DNA of 64,000 nucleotides from JACCTI01 sp038237435 (GTDB lineage: Bacteria; Verrucomicrobiota; Verrucomicrobiia; Chthoniobacterales; UBA10450): contig JBBRYT010000005.1 in NCBI GenBank assembly GCA_038237435.1, positions 1-64,000 on the forward strand, written 5' to 3'. Of this stretch, positions 9,333-18,373 are shown piece after piece. A model generated the notes under the pieces. That model saw only the letters and a program-made list of their open reading frames with translations, was not told the origin of the DNA and ran no database searches. Position 1 is the first letter of the stretch. Each line of letters begins with the position of its first letter. Made by a program: the position numbers and the translations under genes.

Positions 9333-10133
9333 TTACGGCGCTTTAGAAACGATCGCGGTGTCGAGCTTGGTTGTAATATCGTTGATACGCTTCACCGACT
9401 CGGCGGAGATGCCGGTCGCGCCAACGTCAATCAAGGGCTTCACTTCGGTGAGCGCGGCGCGAATATCCTGCAAGAGCTGCGAGTTAAACTGCGGCATGGC
9501 TTGCAAACGATCCTGAAAATACCCTAGCAGGTCCGGCTGGTGCAGGAGCTCGGCGCCGTCCGGGGAAAATTTCTTGTTCACCACCGAGGTCAAAACCGCT
9601 GTGCCGCGCAGCCAACCACCCAGACTAACGAGATGTGAAAGCTTCTCGTCCTGCATTTCGGTCATCGCCTGCTGCACGCTGTTTTGCGTCCGATCCAGTT
9701 CCTGCCTCACGATTGCCCAATTCTTTTTGTCGGCCGCTTCGGTAATCGCCTTCGCATGCTGCGTGATCGAACTCTGCACGCCAATTCCTTTAGCTAAACC
9801 AAGCACGCGCTGACCAATGTCTTTAACCGTCGGCGCATCTTCCGCCTGCACGGCGATGAAACCATCGGCGATGACCGTGCCTAACAACAAGGCGATGCGC
9901 GGACGTTCACTGAAATTCGCGCCTTTTTCGTTACGCACATATTCCTTCCAGTTCACCGTGCCTAGTTTGTTCAGCGCGCCGAAGACTTCGTTAGGCAAAG
10001 GCACCACTACGTCGTCCACCCGCTTGAACGGCTTGAGGTCGATTTTCCGCGGCGCTTCCGCGGCATCGACCGAAAAAGTGAGAGTGGTCGTAGCGATCAG
10101 GACCACCTTTGAAAGTTTGTAGATTGGAATCAT
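9333..10133 (-). CDS. Secreted or periplasmic alpha-helical protein, 266 aa
   Basis: The N-terminus carries a signal peptide (MIPIYKLSKVVLIATTTLTF, cleavage-like VDAAEA). The mature protein appears mostly alpha-helical, with segments such as GWLRGTAVLTSVVNKKFSPD and a C-terminal helix KRINDITTKLDTAIV. No catalytic motif is visible and I cannot name the family. It is the first gene of a minus-strand run (this gene, 8879 gene, phoH, pgpH-like, punA) whose promoter should lie in the 162-base divergent gap 10134-10295 shared with the LPS sugar operon. Confidence 0.7.
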   Translation of the reverse strand: MIPIYKLSKVVLIATTTLTFSVDAAEAPRKIDLKPFKRVDDVVVPLPNEVFGALNKLGTVNWKEYVRNEKGANFSERPRIALLLGTVIADGFIAVQAEDAPTVKDIGQRVLGLAKGIGVQSSITQHAKAITEAADKKNWAIVRQELDRTQNSVQQAMTEMQDEKLSHLVSLGGWLRGTAVLTSVVNKKFSPDGAELLHQPDLLGYFQDRLQAMPQFNSQLLQDIRAALTEVKPLIDVGATGISAESVKRINDITTKLDTAIVSKAP

Positions 10134-10295
10134 CCGAGCTTCGACTGTTGATTTCGAGTTCTATTCAGGATTAGTGGTTAAGTCTAAACAGAACTGCGGA
10201 GCGCACAAATATCGTAATTTCGGCACTTTGACACCTTTGAATCGCACGGAGTTTCGCAGCTGGCGGCATGCCCAACGACCGCTCGCTGCGAATTT

Positions 10296-11294
10296 ATGAA
10301 CGCCAAACGCGCCGAAGAAATTCTTAATCGAGCGGCATCCAAGCGGATTCTGGTCATTGGGGATTTGATGCTGGACGAATTTGTCTGGGGCAAGGTCGGC
10401 CGCATTTCGCCGGAAGCGCCAGTGCCGGTGGTGGAAGTCACGGGCGAAAGTTTTTATCCCGGTGGGGCGGCGAACGTTGCGCGCAACCTTAGAGAATTTG
10501 TTCAGCGACCTTCCGTGATCGGCTTAATCGGAACGGATCGCGCGGGCCAACAGCTGCGCGATTTGCTCGAGCAATGCAACATCGCAACCGATTCGCTCAT
10601 TGCCGATCCGAATTTTTCCACGATCGTGAAAACGCGAATTATCGCGCGGCAGCAACAGGTCGTGCGGGTCGATCGCGAGAAAATTCGTTCGCCCGATGCC
10701 GCACAAATTCAGAGCTTGATCGAGAAGATTGAGCCGCAATTGGAAAACATCGACGCCATCATTTTCGAGGATTACGGCAAAGGATTTCTCTCGGGTGAGC
10801 TGGTGGCGCAGGTATCCAAACTCGCTTCCTCCGCCGGCAAAATTGTCACCGCCGATCCTAATCCGCAGCATACGGTCGAGTGGTGCAATATGACCGCGGT
10901 GAAACCAAACCGGAACGAAGCGTTCATCGCCGCCGGAATCCCGTTGAGCGATCCCATTGATCCAAACGTGCAAGACAAAGAGTTGCAGCAGGTCGGCCGT
11001 CTTCTTTTGGAAAAATGGGACACTCGCTACCTGCTCATTACACTCGGCGAACAAGGCATGATGTTGTTCGATCGTGACGGCTCATCGCATCACATCCCGA
11101 CCCGCGCGCGACAGGTTTTCGATGTTTCCGGCGCAGGCGACACCGCGATCGCGCTTTTTACTCTCGCGCTCTGCGGCGAAGCCAACGCAGGGGAAGCGGC
11201 GGAAATTGCCAATCACGCCAGCGCCATAGTGGTCGGCAAACTTGGGACCGCGACTGTGACGCGCGAAGAATTGATCGCGAGCTTCGATGCCTAA
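10296..11294 (+). CDS. hldE: D-glycero-beta-D-manno-heptose-7-phosphate kinase
   Basis: The 332-residue protein matches the kinase half of HldE/RfaE (HldA type). It phosphorylates heptose-7-phosphate at C1 on the way to ADP-heptose for the LPS inner core. PfkB-fold signatures are present: GDLMLDEFVWGKVGRISPEA near residue 23, GGAANVARNL near 58, and the anion-hole motif VSGAGDT near 276 with the catalytic Asp. The adenylyltransferase half of fused HldE is absent, so the cytidylyltransferase-type partner must be encoded elsewhere. The TAA stop overlaps the ATG of gmhB by 8 bases, inside a copy of the CCTAACGAG motif. Confidence 0.92.
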   Translation: MNAKRAEEILNRAASKRILVIGDLMLDEFVWGKVGRISPEAPVPVVEVTGESFYPGGAANVARNLREFVQRPSVIGLIGTDRAGQQLRDLLEQCNIATDSLIADPNFSTIVKTRIIARQQQVVRVDREKIRSPDAAQIQSLIEKIEPQLENIDAIIFEDYGKGFLSGELVAQVSKLASSAGKIVTADPNPQHTVEWCNMTAVKPNRNEAFIAAGIPLSDPIDPNVQDKELQQVGRLLLEKWDTRYLLITLGEQGMMLFDRDGSSHHIPTRARQVFDVSGAGDTAIALFTLALCGEANAGEAAEIANHASAIVVGKLGTATVTREELIASFDA

Positions 11295-11817
11295 CGAGCA
11301 GTTTCCGGCTGTCTTTCTCGATCGCGACGGGACATTGATGCGCGATGTCGAATACTGCGGCGATCCGAAGCAGGTGGAAATTTTCGACGGCGTTCCAGAT
11401 GCCTAGCGCCGACTGAAAGACGCGGGCTTTAAGTTGATTGTGATTACGAATCAAAGTGGAATCGGTCGCGGGTTTTTCACTGAAAAAGATTATCGCGCGG
11501 TGGAAAAGCAAGTTGAGCGACAGTTGCGCGTGATCGACGCGACCTACTTTTGTCCCGATTTGCCCGAAGCCGGTTGTCGCTGCCGCAAACCGCAACCCGG
11601 CTTGATTTTCGATGCGCAGCGCGAACATGAAATCGACTTGGCCCGGTCTTTTTTAATTGGCGACAAAACACTGGATGCAGAATGCGGACACAACGCCGGC
11701 GTCCGCACCATTTTAGTCTGCACCGGCAGTGAACGGCCTAACGAGCAGTCGAAGGCTGATTGGATTGCGCGTGATCTGAGTGAAGCGAGCGACATCATTC
11801 TTCGCCATGCCCTTTAA
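11287..11817 (+). pseudogene. gmhB: D,D-heptose 1,7-bisphosphate phosphatase with an in-frame TAG at codon 40
   Basis: The frame from ATG 11287 encodes a 176-codon HAD-superfamily phosphatase that removes the C7 phosphate between the HldE kinase and adenylyltransferase steps. The nucleophile motif FLDRDGTL is intact near residues 10-17. Further on come VITNQSG near 53, a zinc-loop-like set of Cys (CPDLPEAGCRCRKPQPG) near 92-107, and the acidic IGDK motif near 123. At 11404-11406 the codon after GVPDA is TAG, and the expected RRLKDAG helix continues in the same frame right after it. A single T-to-A change of TTG (Leu) would explain it. The rest of the frame is conserved, so this is a recent nonsense mutation, a sequence error, or read-through. 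A restart at the GTG at 11434 would lack the nucleophile. Confidence 0.85.
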
Positions 11818-12547
11818 GGCCGTCGGTATTATTCCCGCGCGTTGGGCATCGACCCGTTTTCCCGGTAAGCCATTGCATCCGATCGCGGGAAAACCGCTGC
11901 TGCGACATGTCTGGGAGCGATCTCTTCGAGCGAAACGCCTAACGAATACAATCATCGCGACCGATGACATGCGCATCGCCGAAGCGGCTTTCGCCTGGGG
12001 CGCGGAAGTCGCGCTCACTTCCGCTAAACATCGCAGCGGAACAGACCGCGCCGCCGAGGTCATCGCACACGCGAAAGAATTCACGCACGTGATCAACATC
12101 CAAGGCGACGAACCGCTGGTGGATTGGCGTTTGATCGATTGGCTCGTGCAGGAACTCGAGCGCGATTCAAAATTGGAAATGATCACGGCCGCTCATCCAT
12201 TTGAAAACGAGCGAGAAGCGCAATCGCCGCATCAGGTTAAAGTCGTTTTCGATTCAAATGACAACGCGCTGTATTTTTCTCGCGCGGCGATTCCGCATGG
12301 CGGCCCGAAGTTTCGTCACCAGGGCATTTACGGTTTTAAACGTGAGCTGCTCCTGCGCTTCGTTCGCTGGAAACCCTCGGCGCTGGAGAAAGCCGAATCG
12401 CTCGAGCAATTGCGCGCTTTGGAGAATGGTGTAAGAATTCGAGTGCTCGTCGCGAAGTCAGGCTCGCCCGGCGTGGATACGCCCGCGGACGCAGCAGCGC
12501 TGGAGGGAATTCTCGCTCGCGCGGCACGAAGGAATCGGCGTCGATGA
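11807..12547 (+). CDS. kdsB: 3-deoxy-manno-octulosonate cytidylyltransferase
   Basis: The protein of about 246 residues activates KDO with CTP to CMP-KDO for lipid A-core assembly. N-terminal GIIPARWASTRFPGKPL is the nucleotide-binding signature. IATDD, RSGTDRAAEV, NIQGDEPLV, FSRAAIPH and HQGIYGF follow in family order, and the end holds PGVDTPADA. The ATG at 11807 is chosen because the signature starts a few residues after it; a GTG at 11780 would add 9 unconserved residues. It overlaps the end of gmhB by 11 bases. Its stop overlaps the pyrG start as ATGA. Placement next to pyrG couples CTP supply to CTP use. Confidence 0.93.
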   Translation: MPFKAVGIIPARWASTRFPGKPLHPIAGKPLLRHVWERSLRAKRLTNTIIATDDMRIAEAAFAWGAEVALTSAKHRSGTDRAAEVIAHAKEFTHVINIQGDEPLVDWRLIDWLVQELERDSKLEMITAAHPFENEREAQSPHQVKVVFDSNDNALYFSRAAIPHGGPKFRHQGIYGFKRELLLRFVRWKPSALEKAESLEQLRALENGVRIRVLVAKSGSPGVDTPADAAALEGILARAARRNRRR

Positions 12548-14142
12548 AATACATTTTTGTTACAGGCGGAGTGGTGAGCTCGTTAGGCAAAGGCCTCGCG
12601 GCGGCCGCCCTCGGCACGTTGTTGGAACTGCGCGGACTGCGTGTCGTTTTTCAAAAATTCGATCCGTATCTGAATGTCGATCCCGGCACGATGAACCCAT
12701 TTCAGCACGGCGAAGTCTATGTGCTGAACGACGGAGCCGAGACTGACCTTGATCTCGGCCACTACGAGCGCTTCACCAATTGCGTTCTCTCGCGTCACAA
12801 CAACCTAACGAGTGGTCAAGTCTACGAGATGGTCATTCAGAAAGAGCGCCGCGGCGATTATCTCGGCAAGACCGTGCAGGTCATTCCGCACGTCACCGAC
12901 GAAATTAAGAACCGCATCCGCGAAGTCGCGGCCGAAGGAAAAGCCGACATCGTGATTACCGAAATTGGCGGCACGACCGGTGACATCGAGGGCTTGCCCT
13001 TTCTCGAAGCCATCCGCCAGTTCATCCTCGAAGTCGGCCCGGAAAACGTGGTCAATATTCACGTTACGCTCGTGCCGTTCATCAAAGCGGCCGGCGAATT
13101 AAAAACAAAACCGACCCAGCAAAGTATCGCGCGCCTGCGCGAGATCGGCATCCAACCGCAGGTGCTGATGTGCCGCACGGAATACCCGCTCGATCAGGAT
13201 ACGCGTCAGAAACTTTCAATGTTCTGCAGCGTCGCGCCGCAAGCGGTCATCGAAGCGCGGGACGTGCAGCATACGATTTACGAAGTGCCATTGATGTTGC
13301 ACGAGGAAGGCTTGGACGATCTTGTCTGCAAATATCTTCACCTTGATGCGCCTAAACCTGACCTGACGAACTGGCGAGAGTTCGTGCAACGAATCGTTAG
13401 TCCAAAAAAGCAGGTCAAGATCGCGGTCGTGGGGAAATACATCGATCTTCAGGACGCCTATAAGAGTATCTACGAATCGCTCACACACGCCGCCGCGAGT
13501 CAGGATTGCGGGATCGATTTGAAATTGATCGACGCCGAAACGTTGCAAGATGGCGTCGATGGCCAGTTGAGAGACGTCGCTGGTGTTTTGATTCCAGGCG
13601 GATTTGGCGAACGCGGCGTGGAAGGAAAAATCAAAGCGACGAAATTCGCGCGCGAACATAAATTACCGTTCCTCGGTCTCTGTCTCGGCATGCAGGTCGC
13701 GACGATCGAGTTCGCCCGCAACGTCTGCGGTTTGGAAGATGCGAACAGCACCGAGTTCGACCCCGACGCGAAAGATCCAGTGATTTCTTTATTGGACGAA
13801 CAGCGCGGCGTGCAAAATAAAGGAGCGAGCATGCGGCTCGGCACGTGGCCAACGAAAATTTCTCACGGAACGATGGCGGAAAAAGTTTACGGCGACCATG
13901 AAGTGCTCGAACGCCACCGGCATCGTTACGAATTCAATATGAAGTATCGCGACCAGATGGTGGACAAAGGTTTCACCATTTCCGGCACGTCGCCCGACGG
14001 CGCGCTCGCGGAATTGATCGAGCTGAAAGATCATCCGTATTTTCTCGCCTGCCAGTATCATCCGGAATTCCAGAGCAAGCCGAACAAGCCGCATCCGCTC
14101 TTCAAGGGTTTTGTTCAGGCTTGTCTAGCGCATCAGAGCTAG
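12544..14142 (+). CDS. pyrG: CTP synthase
   Basis: The 532-residue protein makes CTP from UTP, ATP and glutamine. The synthetase domain begins with FVTGGVVSSLGKG and contains EIGGTTGDIEGLPF near 140 and KTKPTQQS near 185. The glutamine amidotransferase domain follows from about residue 290, with GGFGERGVEGK, the nucleophile in LGLCLGMQ near 380, and the His/Glu pair in YHPEFQSKP near 510. The conserved Ser-Leu-Gly of the first motif is encoded by a copy of the 9-mer at 12579-12587, using the rare Leu codon TTA; a second copy at 12804-12812 encodes Leu-Thr-Ser. The 3' end overlaps the convergent sua5 gene by 41 bases. Confidence 0.96.
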   Translation: MKYIFVTGGVVSSLGKGLAAAALGTLLELRGLRVVFQKFDPYLNVDPGTMNPFQHGEVYVLNDGAETDLDLGHYERFTNCVLSRHNNLTSGQVYEMVIQKERRGDYLGKTVQVIPHVTDEIKNRIREVAAEGKADIVITEIGGTTGDIEGLPFLEAIRQFILEVGPENVVNIHVTLVPFIKAAGELKTKPTQQSIARLREIGIQPQVLMCRTEYPLDQDTRQKLSMFCSVAPQAVIEARDVQHTIYEVPLMLHEEGLDDLVCKYLHLDAPKPDLTNWREFVQRIVSPKKQVKIAVVGKYIDLQDAYKSIYESLTHAAASQDCGIDLKLIDAETLQDGVDGQLRDVAGVLIPGGFGERGVEGKIKATKFAREHKLPFLGLCLGMQVATIEFARNVCGLEDANSTEFDPDAKDPVISLLDEQRGVQNKGASMRLGTWPTKISHGTMAEKVYGDHEVLERHRHRYEFNMKYRDQMVDKGFTISGTSPDGALAELIELKDHPYFLACQYHPEFQSKPNKPHPLFKGFVQACLAHQS

Positions 14143-15040
14143 CGCGTCGCAGGCGATCCATGATCGCGCGCCCTAATCCGGTCTCAGAAATTTCTTCGGC
14201 CACGATTAGATCGAAGCCCGCCTCATCGAGTTCGCGAAGCTGACGAAACAAGTTCGCGGCAGTTTTGCGCAAATCGCCGGGATCGAGGACTAACTTCCCG
14301 ATGCGCTTTCCTGGGGGGCGAAACGTTTTCAGACTTTTCGTTAAGACCAATGGAGTGTGCGGCGCGTAATGCGACCGCAATTGTCCAGGTGCCTCCGGCT
14401 TGTTGCCTAACGAGACCAAGCGGACCGGCGCGAATTCCTCCAGTTGTTCTTTTGTAATCGGACCGGTGCGCAGGATTTCGATTTGGCCATTTCGCGGCGC
14501 GACGATGGTTGATTCCAAACCGTGCGTCGTCGGTCCGCCGTCGATAATCAAGGGAATGCGGCCGGCGAGTTCGGCGGCCACGTGCTCTGCTCGCGTCGGA
14601 CTGATACGGCCGAAGCGATTCGCGCTCGGCGCCGCCAGCGGATTTCCAAAGGCGGAAATAATTTCACGAAAAATCGGATGAGCGCATATCCGCACTGCCA
14701 CCGTCGGTAGACCGGCGGCGACGATATCGGGAACGATTTTCTGTCGCGGCAAGACCAGCGTGAGTGGCCCGGGCCAGAAAGCACTCGTTAGGGCAAGAAC
14801 GAGTTTCTCCTCCGCAGTTGGAATACTCGTTAGGCGCCGCAGCCACGTCTCGTTAGGCAAATGCACGATGAGCGGATCGAGGCGTGGACGTTCCTTCGCT
14901 TCGAAGATCTTGAGGACGGCATCGACATTCAGTGCATCGGCCGCGAGGCCATAGACAGTTTCTGTCGGCAACCCGACTACTTCGCCGGCCCGGAGAAGCT
15001 CCACCGCCTTCTCCGGCACGGAGAGAATTTCCGTTTTCAC
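14102..15040 (-). CDS. sua5: L-threonylcarbamoyladenylate synthase (Sua5 type)
   Basis: The YrdC domain makes threonylcarbamoyl-AMP, used for t6A37 modification of ANN-decoding tRNAs. Motifs are VVGLPTETVYGLAADA near residue 20, KERPRLDPL near 46, WPGPLTLVL near 90, APSANRFGRISPT near 140 and GLESTIV near 180. A linker and a C-terminal Sua5 domain follow (SHYAPHTPLVL), which separates it from the short TsaC form. The GTG at 15040 is chosen: its GTGA overlaps the purK stop and gives 312 residues. A longer frame to 15205 only reads through purK. Four copies of the 9-mer lie here (14406, 14784, 14826, 14849), the densest cluster in the window. Confidence 0.9.
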   Translation of the reverse strand: MKTEILSVPEKAVELLRAGEVVGLPTETVYGLAADALNVDAVLKIFEAKERPRLDPLIVHLPNETWLRRLTSIPTAEEKLVLALTSAFWPGPLTLVLPRQKIVPDIVAAGLPTVAVRICAHPIFREIISAFGNPLAAPSANRFGRISPTRAEHVAAELAGRIPLIIDGGPTTHGLESTIVAPRNGQIEILRTGPITKEQLEEFAPVRLVSLGNKPEAPGQLRSHYAPHTPLVLTKSLKTFRPPGKRIGKLVLDPGDLRKTAANLFRQLRELDEAGFDLIVAEEISETGLGRAIMDRLRRASSDALDKPEQNP

Positions 15041-16185
15041 TTCGCCGCTGGTTGCAGCGCGGATCGGGCTTGGCTTACGCGAGCAAAAGCGTCGTCGGCT
15101 GTTTTTCCGAGCGCCGTCAAATGTCCCATCTTGCGGCGGGGACGCGGTTCGCTTTTTCCGTACAGATGCAAATGCACCTGATCGGATCGGAATGCATTGC
15201 TCCAATCAGGCGCGCCATTTTGCCAGACTTCGCCTAACAAGTTAGCCATCGCGGCCGGACGCAGAATCTCCGCCGAGCCCAGTTGCAACCCGCAGACTGC
15301 GCGAACGTGTTGCTCGAACTGACTGGTAGAACAGCCTTCGATCGTCCAATGCCCTGAATTATGCGGGCGCGGTGCAAGTTCGTTAACGAGGAGTGTGCCG
15401 TCTTTGGTCAAAAACATTTCGACTGCGAGCAAACCGATCAGCTCTAATTTTTCTGCGATGGTGCAAGCGAGTTTGGCTGCGTCCGGCTCGATATTTTCCG
15501 GGACGCGCGCCGGCACGACCGTGATGTCGAGGATGTGATTACGATGAATATTTTCGCACAGAGGAAATGTCGCGGTTTTTCCATCCACGCCGCGCGCGAC
15601 AATGACGGAAACTTCCTTATCAAAATCGATCGCTCCCTCGAGGACTAATTCATCCGCGGATCCCGCTTTCCAAATTTCCTCGAAGTCGTCGCGGGCGTTG
15701 ATCATCTGTTGCCCTTTGCCGTCGTAACCGAAAGCGGCGGTTTTCAGGATGGCGGGACGCCCGATCTGATCGACGGCGTTAGCTAATTCGTAGGCATTTC
15801 GGACCGCGCGAAAGGGCGCGATCGGAATGCCGGCGGCCGTAAGAAATTCTTTTTCCCGCAATCGGTTTTGCGCGATGTGCAGGATCGAACCTGCTGGTCT
15901 AACGACACAATCTTCCGCGCACCAGTCCACGGTTTGGATGGGAATGGTTTCGAACTCGAAAGTGATGACGTCCACTTCATTGGCGAAACGACGCACGGCC
16001 GCCTCGTTGCTGTATTCAGCGATGCGGGTGAGGTCGGCGAATTGTCCGGCGGGCGTTTCTTCTTCGGGAGTGAAGACCTGCACGATGTAGCCCATGCGGC
16101 GCGCGGCGATGGCAAACATGCGGCCCAGCTGACCTCCGCCCATCACCCCGATAGTCGAACCCGGGAGAAACTTCGCGTCGCTCAT
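15037..16185 (-). CDS. purK: N5-carboxyaminoimidazole ribonucleotide synthase
   Basis: The 382-residue ATP-grasp enzyme carboxylates AIR with bicarbonate and ATP in purine synthesis. It starts with GVMGGGQLGRMFAIAARRMG and has VITFEFETIP near 73, the lid AAFGYDGKGQ near 150 and the catalytic region VNELAPRPHNSGHWTIEGC near 268. It is coupled to purE by a 4-base overlap and to the following sua5 by GTGA. Length and motif order agree with the family. Confidence 0.95.
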   Translation of the reverse strand: MSDAKFLPGSTIGVMGGGQLGRMFAIAARRMGYIVQVFTPEEETPAGQFADLTRIAEYSNEAAVRRFANEVDVITFEFETIPIQTVDWCAEDCVVRPAGSILHIAQNRLREKEFLTAAGIPIAPFRAVRNAYELANAVDQIGRPAILKTAAFGYDGKGQQMINARDDFEEIWKAGSADELVLEGAIDFDKEVSVIVARGVDGKTATFPLCENIHRNHILDITVVPARVPENIEPDAAKLACTIAEKLELIGLLAVEMFLTKDGTLLVNELAPRPHNSGHWTIEGCSTSQFEQHVRAVCGLQLGSAEILRPAAMANLLGEVWQNGAPDWSNAFRSDQVHLHLYGKSEPRPRRKMGHLTALGKTADDAFARVSQARSALQPAAK

Positions 16186-16679
16186 CTGAGTTTCTGCGCG
16201 AGAACATTGGCCGTCTGTTTCTTGCGGAATGATTGGATTTTTGCGCGGACCGAATCATTCGTTAGGCCAATGATGCTAGCGGCGAGCAGCGCGGCATTTT
16301 TCGCGCCGGAGACCCCGATAGCCAGTGTGCCGACCGCGACACCGGCCGGCATTTGCGCGATCGATAGAAGAGAGTCGAGTCCCTTCAGCGTTTTCGATTC
16401 CACCGGCACACCGAGCACCGGCAACCATGTCTGCGCCGCGATCATTCCAGGCAAGTGAGCCGCGCCGCCGGCGCCCGCGATGATAACGCGCAATCCGCGA
16501 TCAGCCGCCTCGCGCGCGAACTTCGCCATCAAGTCCGGCGTGCGATGCGCAGAAACGATTTTATGTTCGTTAGGCACTCCGAGTTGGTCGAGCAGTTCGA
16601 CCGCATGCTTCATCGTTTCCCAATCCGACTGGCTGCCCATGACGACGGCGACAAGCGGCGCAGATAATTTCCTCGGCAT
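16182..16679 (-). CDS. purE: N5-carboxyaminoimidazole ribonucleotide mutase
   Basis: This 165-residue class I PurE moves the carboxyl group from N5-CAIR to give CAIR. The active-site motifs are MGSQSDW near residue 13, SAHRTPD near 45 and AGAGGAAHLPGM near 70. Together with purK it forms the two-step bacterial carboxylation route. The ATG at 16679 is preferred; a GTG at 16691 overlaps the only Shine-Dalgarno-like stretch (GGGGAG). The gene is divergent from aroK with only about 65 bases between starts. Confidence 0.94.
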   Translation of the reverse strand: MPRKLSAPLVAVVMGSQSDWETMKHAVELLDQLGVPNEHKIVSAHRTPDLMAKFAREAADRGLRVIIAGAGGAAHLPGMIAAQTWLPVLGVPVESKTLKGLDSLLSIAQMPAGVAVGTLAIGVSGAKNAALLAASIIGLTNDSVRAKIQSFRKKQTANVLAQKLR

Positions 16680-16743
16680 GCGATTGATCACTCCCCTACC
16701 CTGCCCCGTTTCGCAAGCCGGAAGGTTGCGCTACTTTCGCAGT

Positions 16744-17253
16744 GTGAAACGCGGCGGCGCCATCGTCTTGATCGGCTTTATGGGGAGCGGGAAATCCTGC
16801 GCCGGAGCGGAACTTTGCCAGCGCACAGGCCTGCCGATCTTCGATACAGACGCGCTAATTATTTCGAAGCTGAAAACCTCCATCATCGATATCTTTGATT
16901 CGTTAGGCGAAGAGAATTTTCGGGAAGAGGAAACGGCCGCCCTCCGCGGAATTCCCGGAGGCAAGAGCATCATCGTCACTGGTGGCGGATGCATTTTGCG
17001 CGAGGAAAATGTGGAACTGATGCGCGAGCTGGGAACGATTGTCTGGCTGCGCGCGGAGAAGGAAACGGTTTTCAAACGTGTGGCTCATCGCGAGGATCGG
17101 CCGTTGTTACGTGGTGGCAACGCGCGCGAGCGGATCGCGCAGTTGATGGAAAAGCGCGAAGGATTGTACGACGAAGCGGCGGAAATCCGCATCGACACAG
17201 ATGCGCGCACGCCAGCGGAAGTAGCCGAAGCGATTCTGGCGCAGCTTGGCTAG
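16744..17253 (+). CDS. aroK: Shikimate kinase
   Basis: The 169-residue P-loop kinase phosphorylates shikimate at O3 in the chorismate pathway. Walker A is GFMGSGKS near residue 12, the shikimate-binding Asp lies in FDTDALI near 33, ENFREEET near 55 contains the substrate Arg, VTGGGCILREEN near 77 is the GGG loop, and the lid region is REDRPLL near 115. The GTG at 16744 is chosen because the P-loop normally lies about ten residues from the start. The frame is open further upstream, over purE, but encodes nothing conserved there. A TTCGTTAGG variant encodes DSLG near residue 55. Confidence 0.92.
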   Translation: MKRGGAIVLIGFMGSGKSCAGAELCQRTGLPIFDTDALIISKLKTSIIDIFDSLGEENFREEETAALRGIPGGKSIIVTGGGCILREENVELMRELGTIVWLRAEKETVFKRVAHREDRPLLRGGNARERIAQLMEKREGLYDEAAEIRIDTDARTPAEVAEAILAQLG

Positions 17254-17258
17254 GCGAA

Positions 17259-18323
17259 ATGTTTGCGATCCGAACCGAAGCGACAAGGGATTTAAAAGCA
17301 GCACTCGTTAGGCGGGCGCAGGCTCTTGGATTTGAATCCTGCCGCATCGCTCGTTGCGAGCCGCCGCGGCACGGCGAGGAATTTCGCAATTGGTTGCGCG
17401 AAGGCGCCGCCGGTGAAATGGATTGGCTGGAGCGCGGCGCGGACAAGCGCAGCGATCCGAGTAAGATTTTGCCAGGCGCGCAATCGGTAATTGTCGTCGC
17501 CCTGAATTACTGGCAGGGGCACAGCGGAGTCGAAACAAACGGGCGAATCGCGCGTTATGCATGGGGTGATGATTATCACGACGTAATGCTGCAGAGATTA
17601 CGCAAGCTCGACGACTTGTTGCGGCAACACGGCGGAGTGCAGAAATGTTATGTCGATACCGGTCCCGTGCTGGAACGCGATCATGCGGCTGAGGCGGGAA
17701 TCGGTTGGCATGGCAAGAGCACAATGCTGATCGACGAAAAATTGGGGACGTGGTTTTTCCTCGGAGAGATTCTCACGACGCTGGATTTAGCGCCGGACGA
17801 AACGCAGCCTGCGCGATGCGGCAGTTGCACACGCTGTATCGTCGCTTGCCCGACCGGCGCGATCACGGAAGCACATCGACTAGACGCGCGGCGCTGCATT
17901 TCTTACCTGACGATTGAGTTAAAAGGTTCTATCCCGCTCGAGCTCCGTCCGCTCATCGGCGATCGCATTTATGGATGTGATACGTGCCTGGATGTTTGCC
18001 CGTGGAATCGCTTCGCCGCTGTTTCACGTGAAGCAGCCTTTGCGGCTCGGCCAGCCACGACCGCGATGCTGCTGCGCGATTATCTCGCGTTAACGGACGA
18101 AGAATTCCGCATTCTGTTCCGTGGATCGCCCATTAAACGCATCAAACGCCGCGGTCTCCTGCGTAACGTTTGCGTCGCGCTTGGGAATGTCGGCACCCTT
18201 GACGATCTGCCCGCGCTCGAGCGGGCGGCGTCCGACCCGGAACCCCTCGTCGCCGAGCATGCGACATGGGCAATTGAGCGAATCCAATCGCGCCTTCAAC
18301 TGCATCCTACCGGAGTAAATTAA
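17259..18323 (+). CDS. queG: Epoxyqueuosine reductase
   Basis: The 354-residue protein catalyses the last step of queuosine formation in tRNA wobble positions, using cobalamin and two 4Fe-4S clusters. The cluster-binding cysteines are seen in CGSCTRCIVACPTGA near residue 187 and CDTCLDVCPWN near 240. Before them lie KCYVDTGPVLERD near 130 and the active region GIGWHGKST near 147. The C-terminal 70 residues form a HEAT-like repeat (LGNVGTLDDLPALERAASDP), typical of the family. The ATG at 17259 is 5 bases after the aroK stop. A 9-mer copy encodes ALVRR near residue 17. Confidence 0.94.
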   Translation: MFAIRTEATRDLKAALVRRAQALGFESCRIARCEPPRHGEEFRNWLREGAAGEMDWLERGADKRSDPSKILPGAQSVIVVALNYWQGHSGVETNGRIARYAWGDDYHDVMLQRLRKLDDLLRQHGGVQKCYVDTGPVLERDHAAEAGIGWHGKSTMLIDEKLGTWFFLGEILTTLDLAPDETQPARCGSCTRCIVACPTGAITEAHRLDARRCISYLTIELKGSIPLELRPLIGDRIYGCDTCLDVCPWNRFAAVSREAAFAARPATTAMLLRDYLALTDEEFRILFRGSPIKRIKRRGLLRNVCVALGNVGTLDDLPALERAASDPEPLVAEHATWAIERIQSRLQLHPTGVN

Positions 18324-18327
18324 CAGT

Positions 18328-18352
18328 TCCCGTGTGAACGGGATTTGCTTTT
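18328..18352 (+). terminator. Short hairpin with T-rich tail after queG
   Basis: TCCCGT and ACGGGA (18328-18333 and 18338-18343) form a 6-bp stem with a GTGA loop, followed by TTTGCTTTT. It lies 4 bases after the queG stop and before the exporter operon, so it fits a modest intrinsic terminator on the plus strand. Confidence 0.5.
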
Positions 18353-18373
18353 CAAAGGTCTAAAAGCTCACTA

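Noticed and set aside
17325..17350. GGATTTGAATCC, resembling a tRNA T-arm
   Set aside because: It lies inside queG, with no acceptor stem, D-arm or anticodon arm around it.
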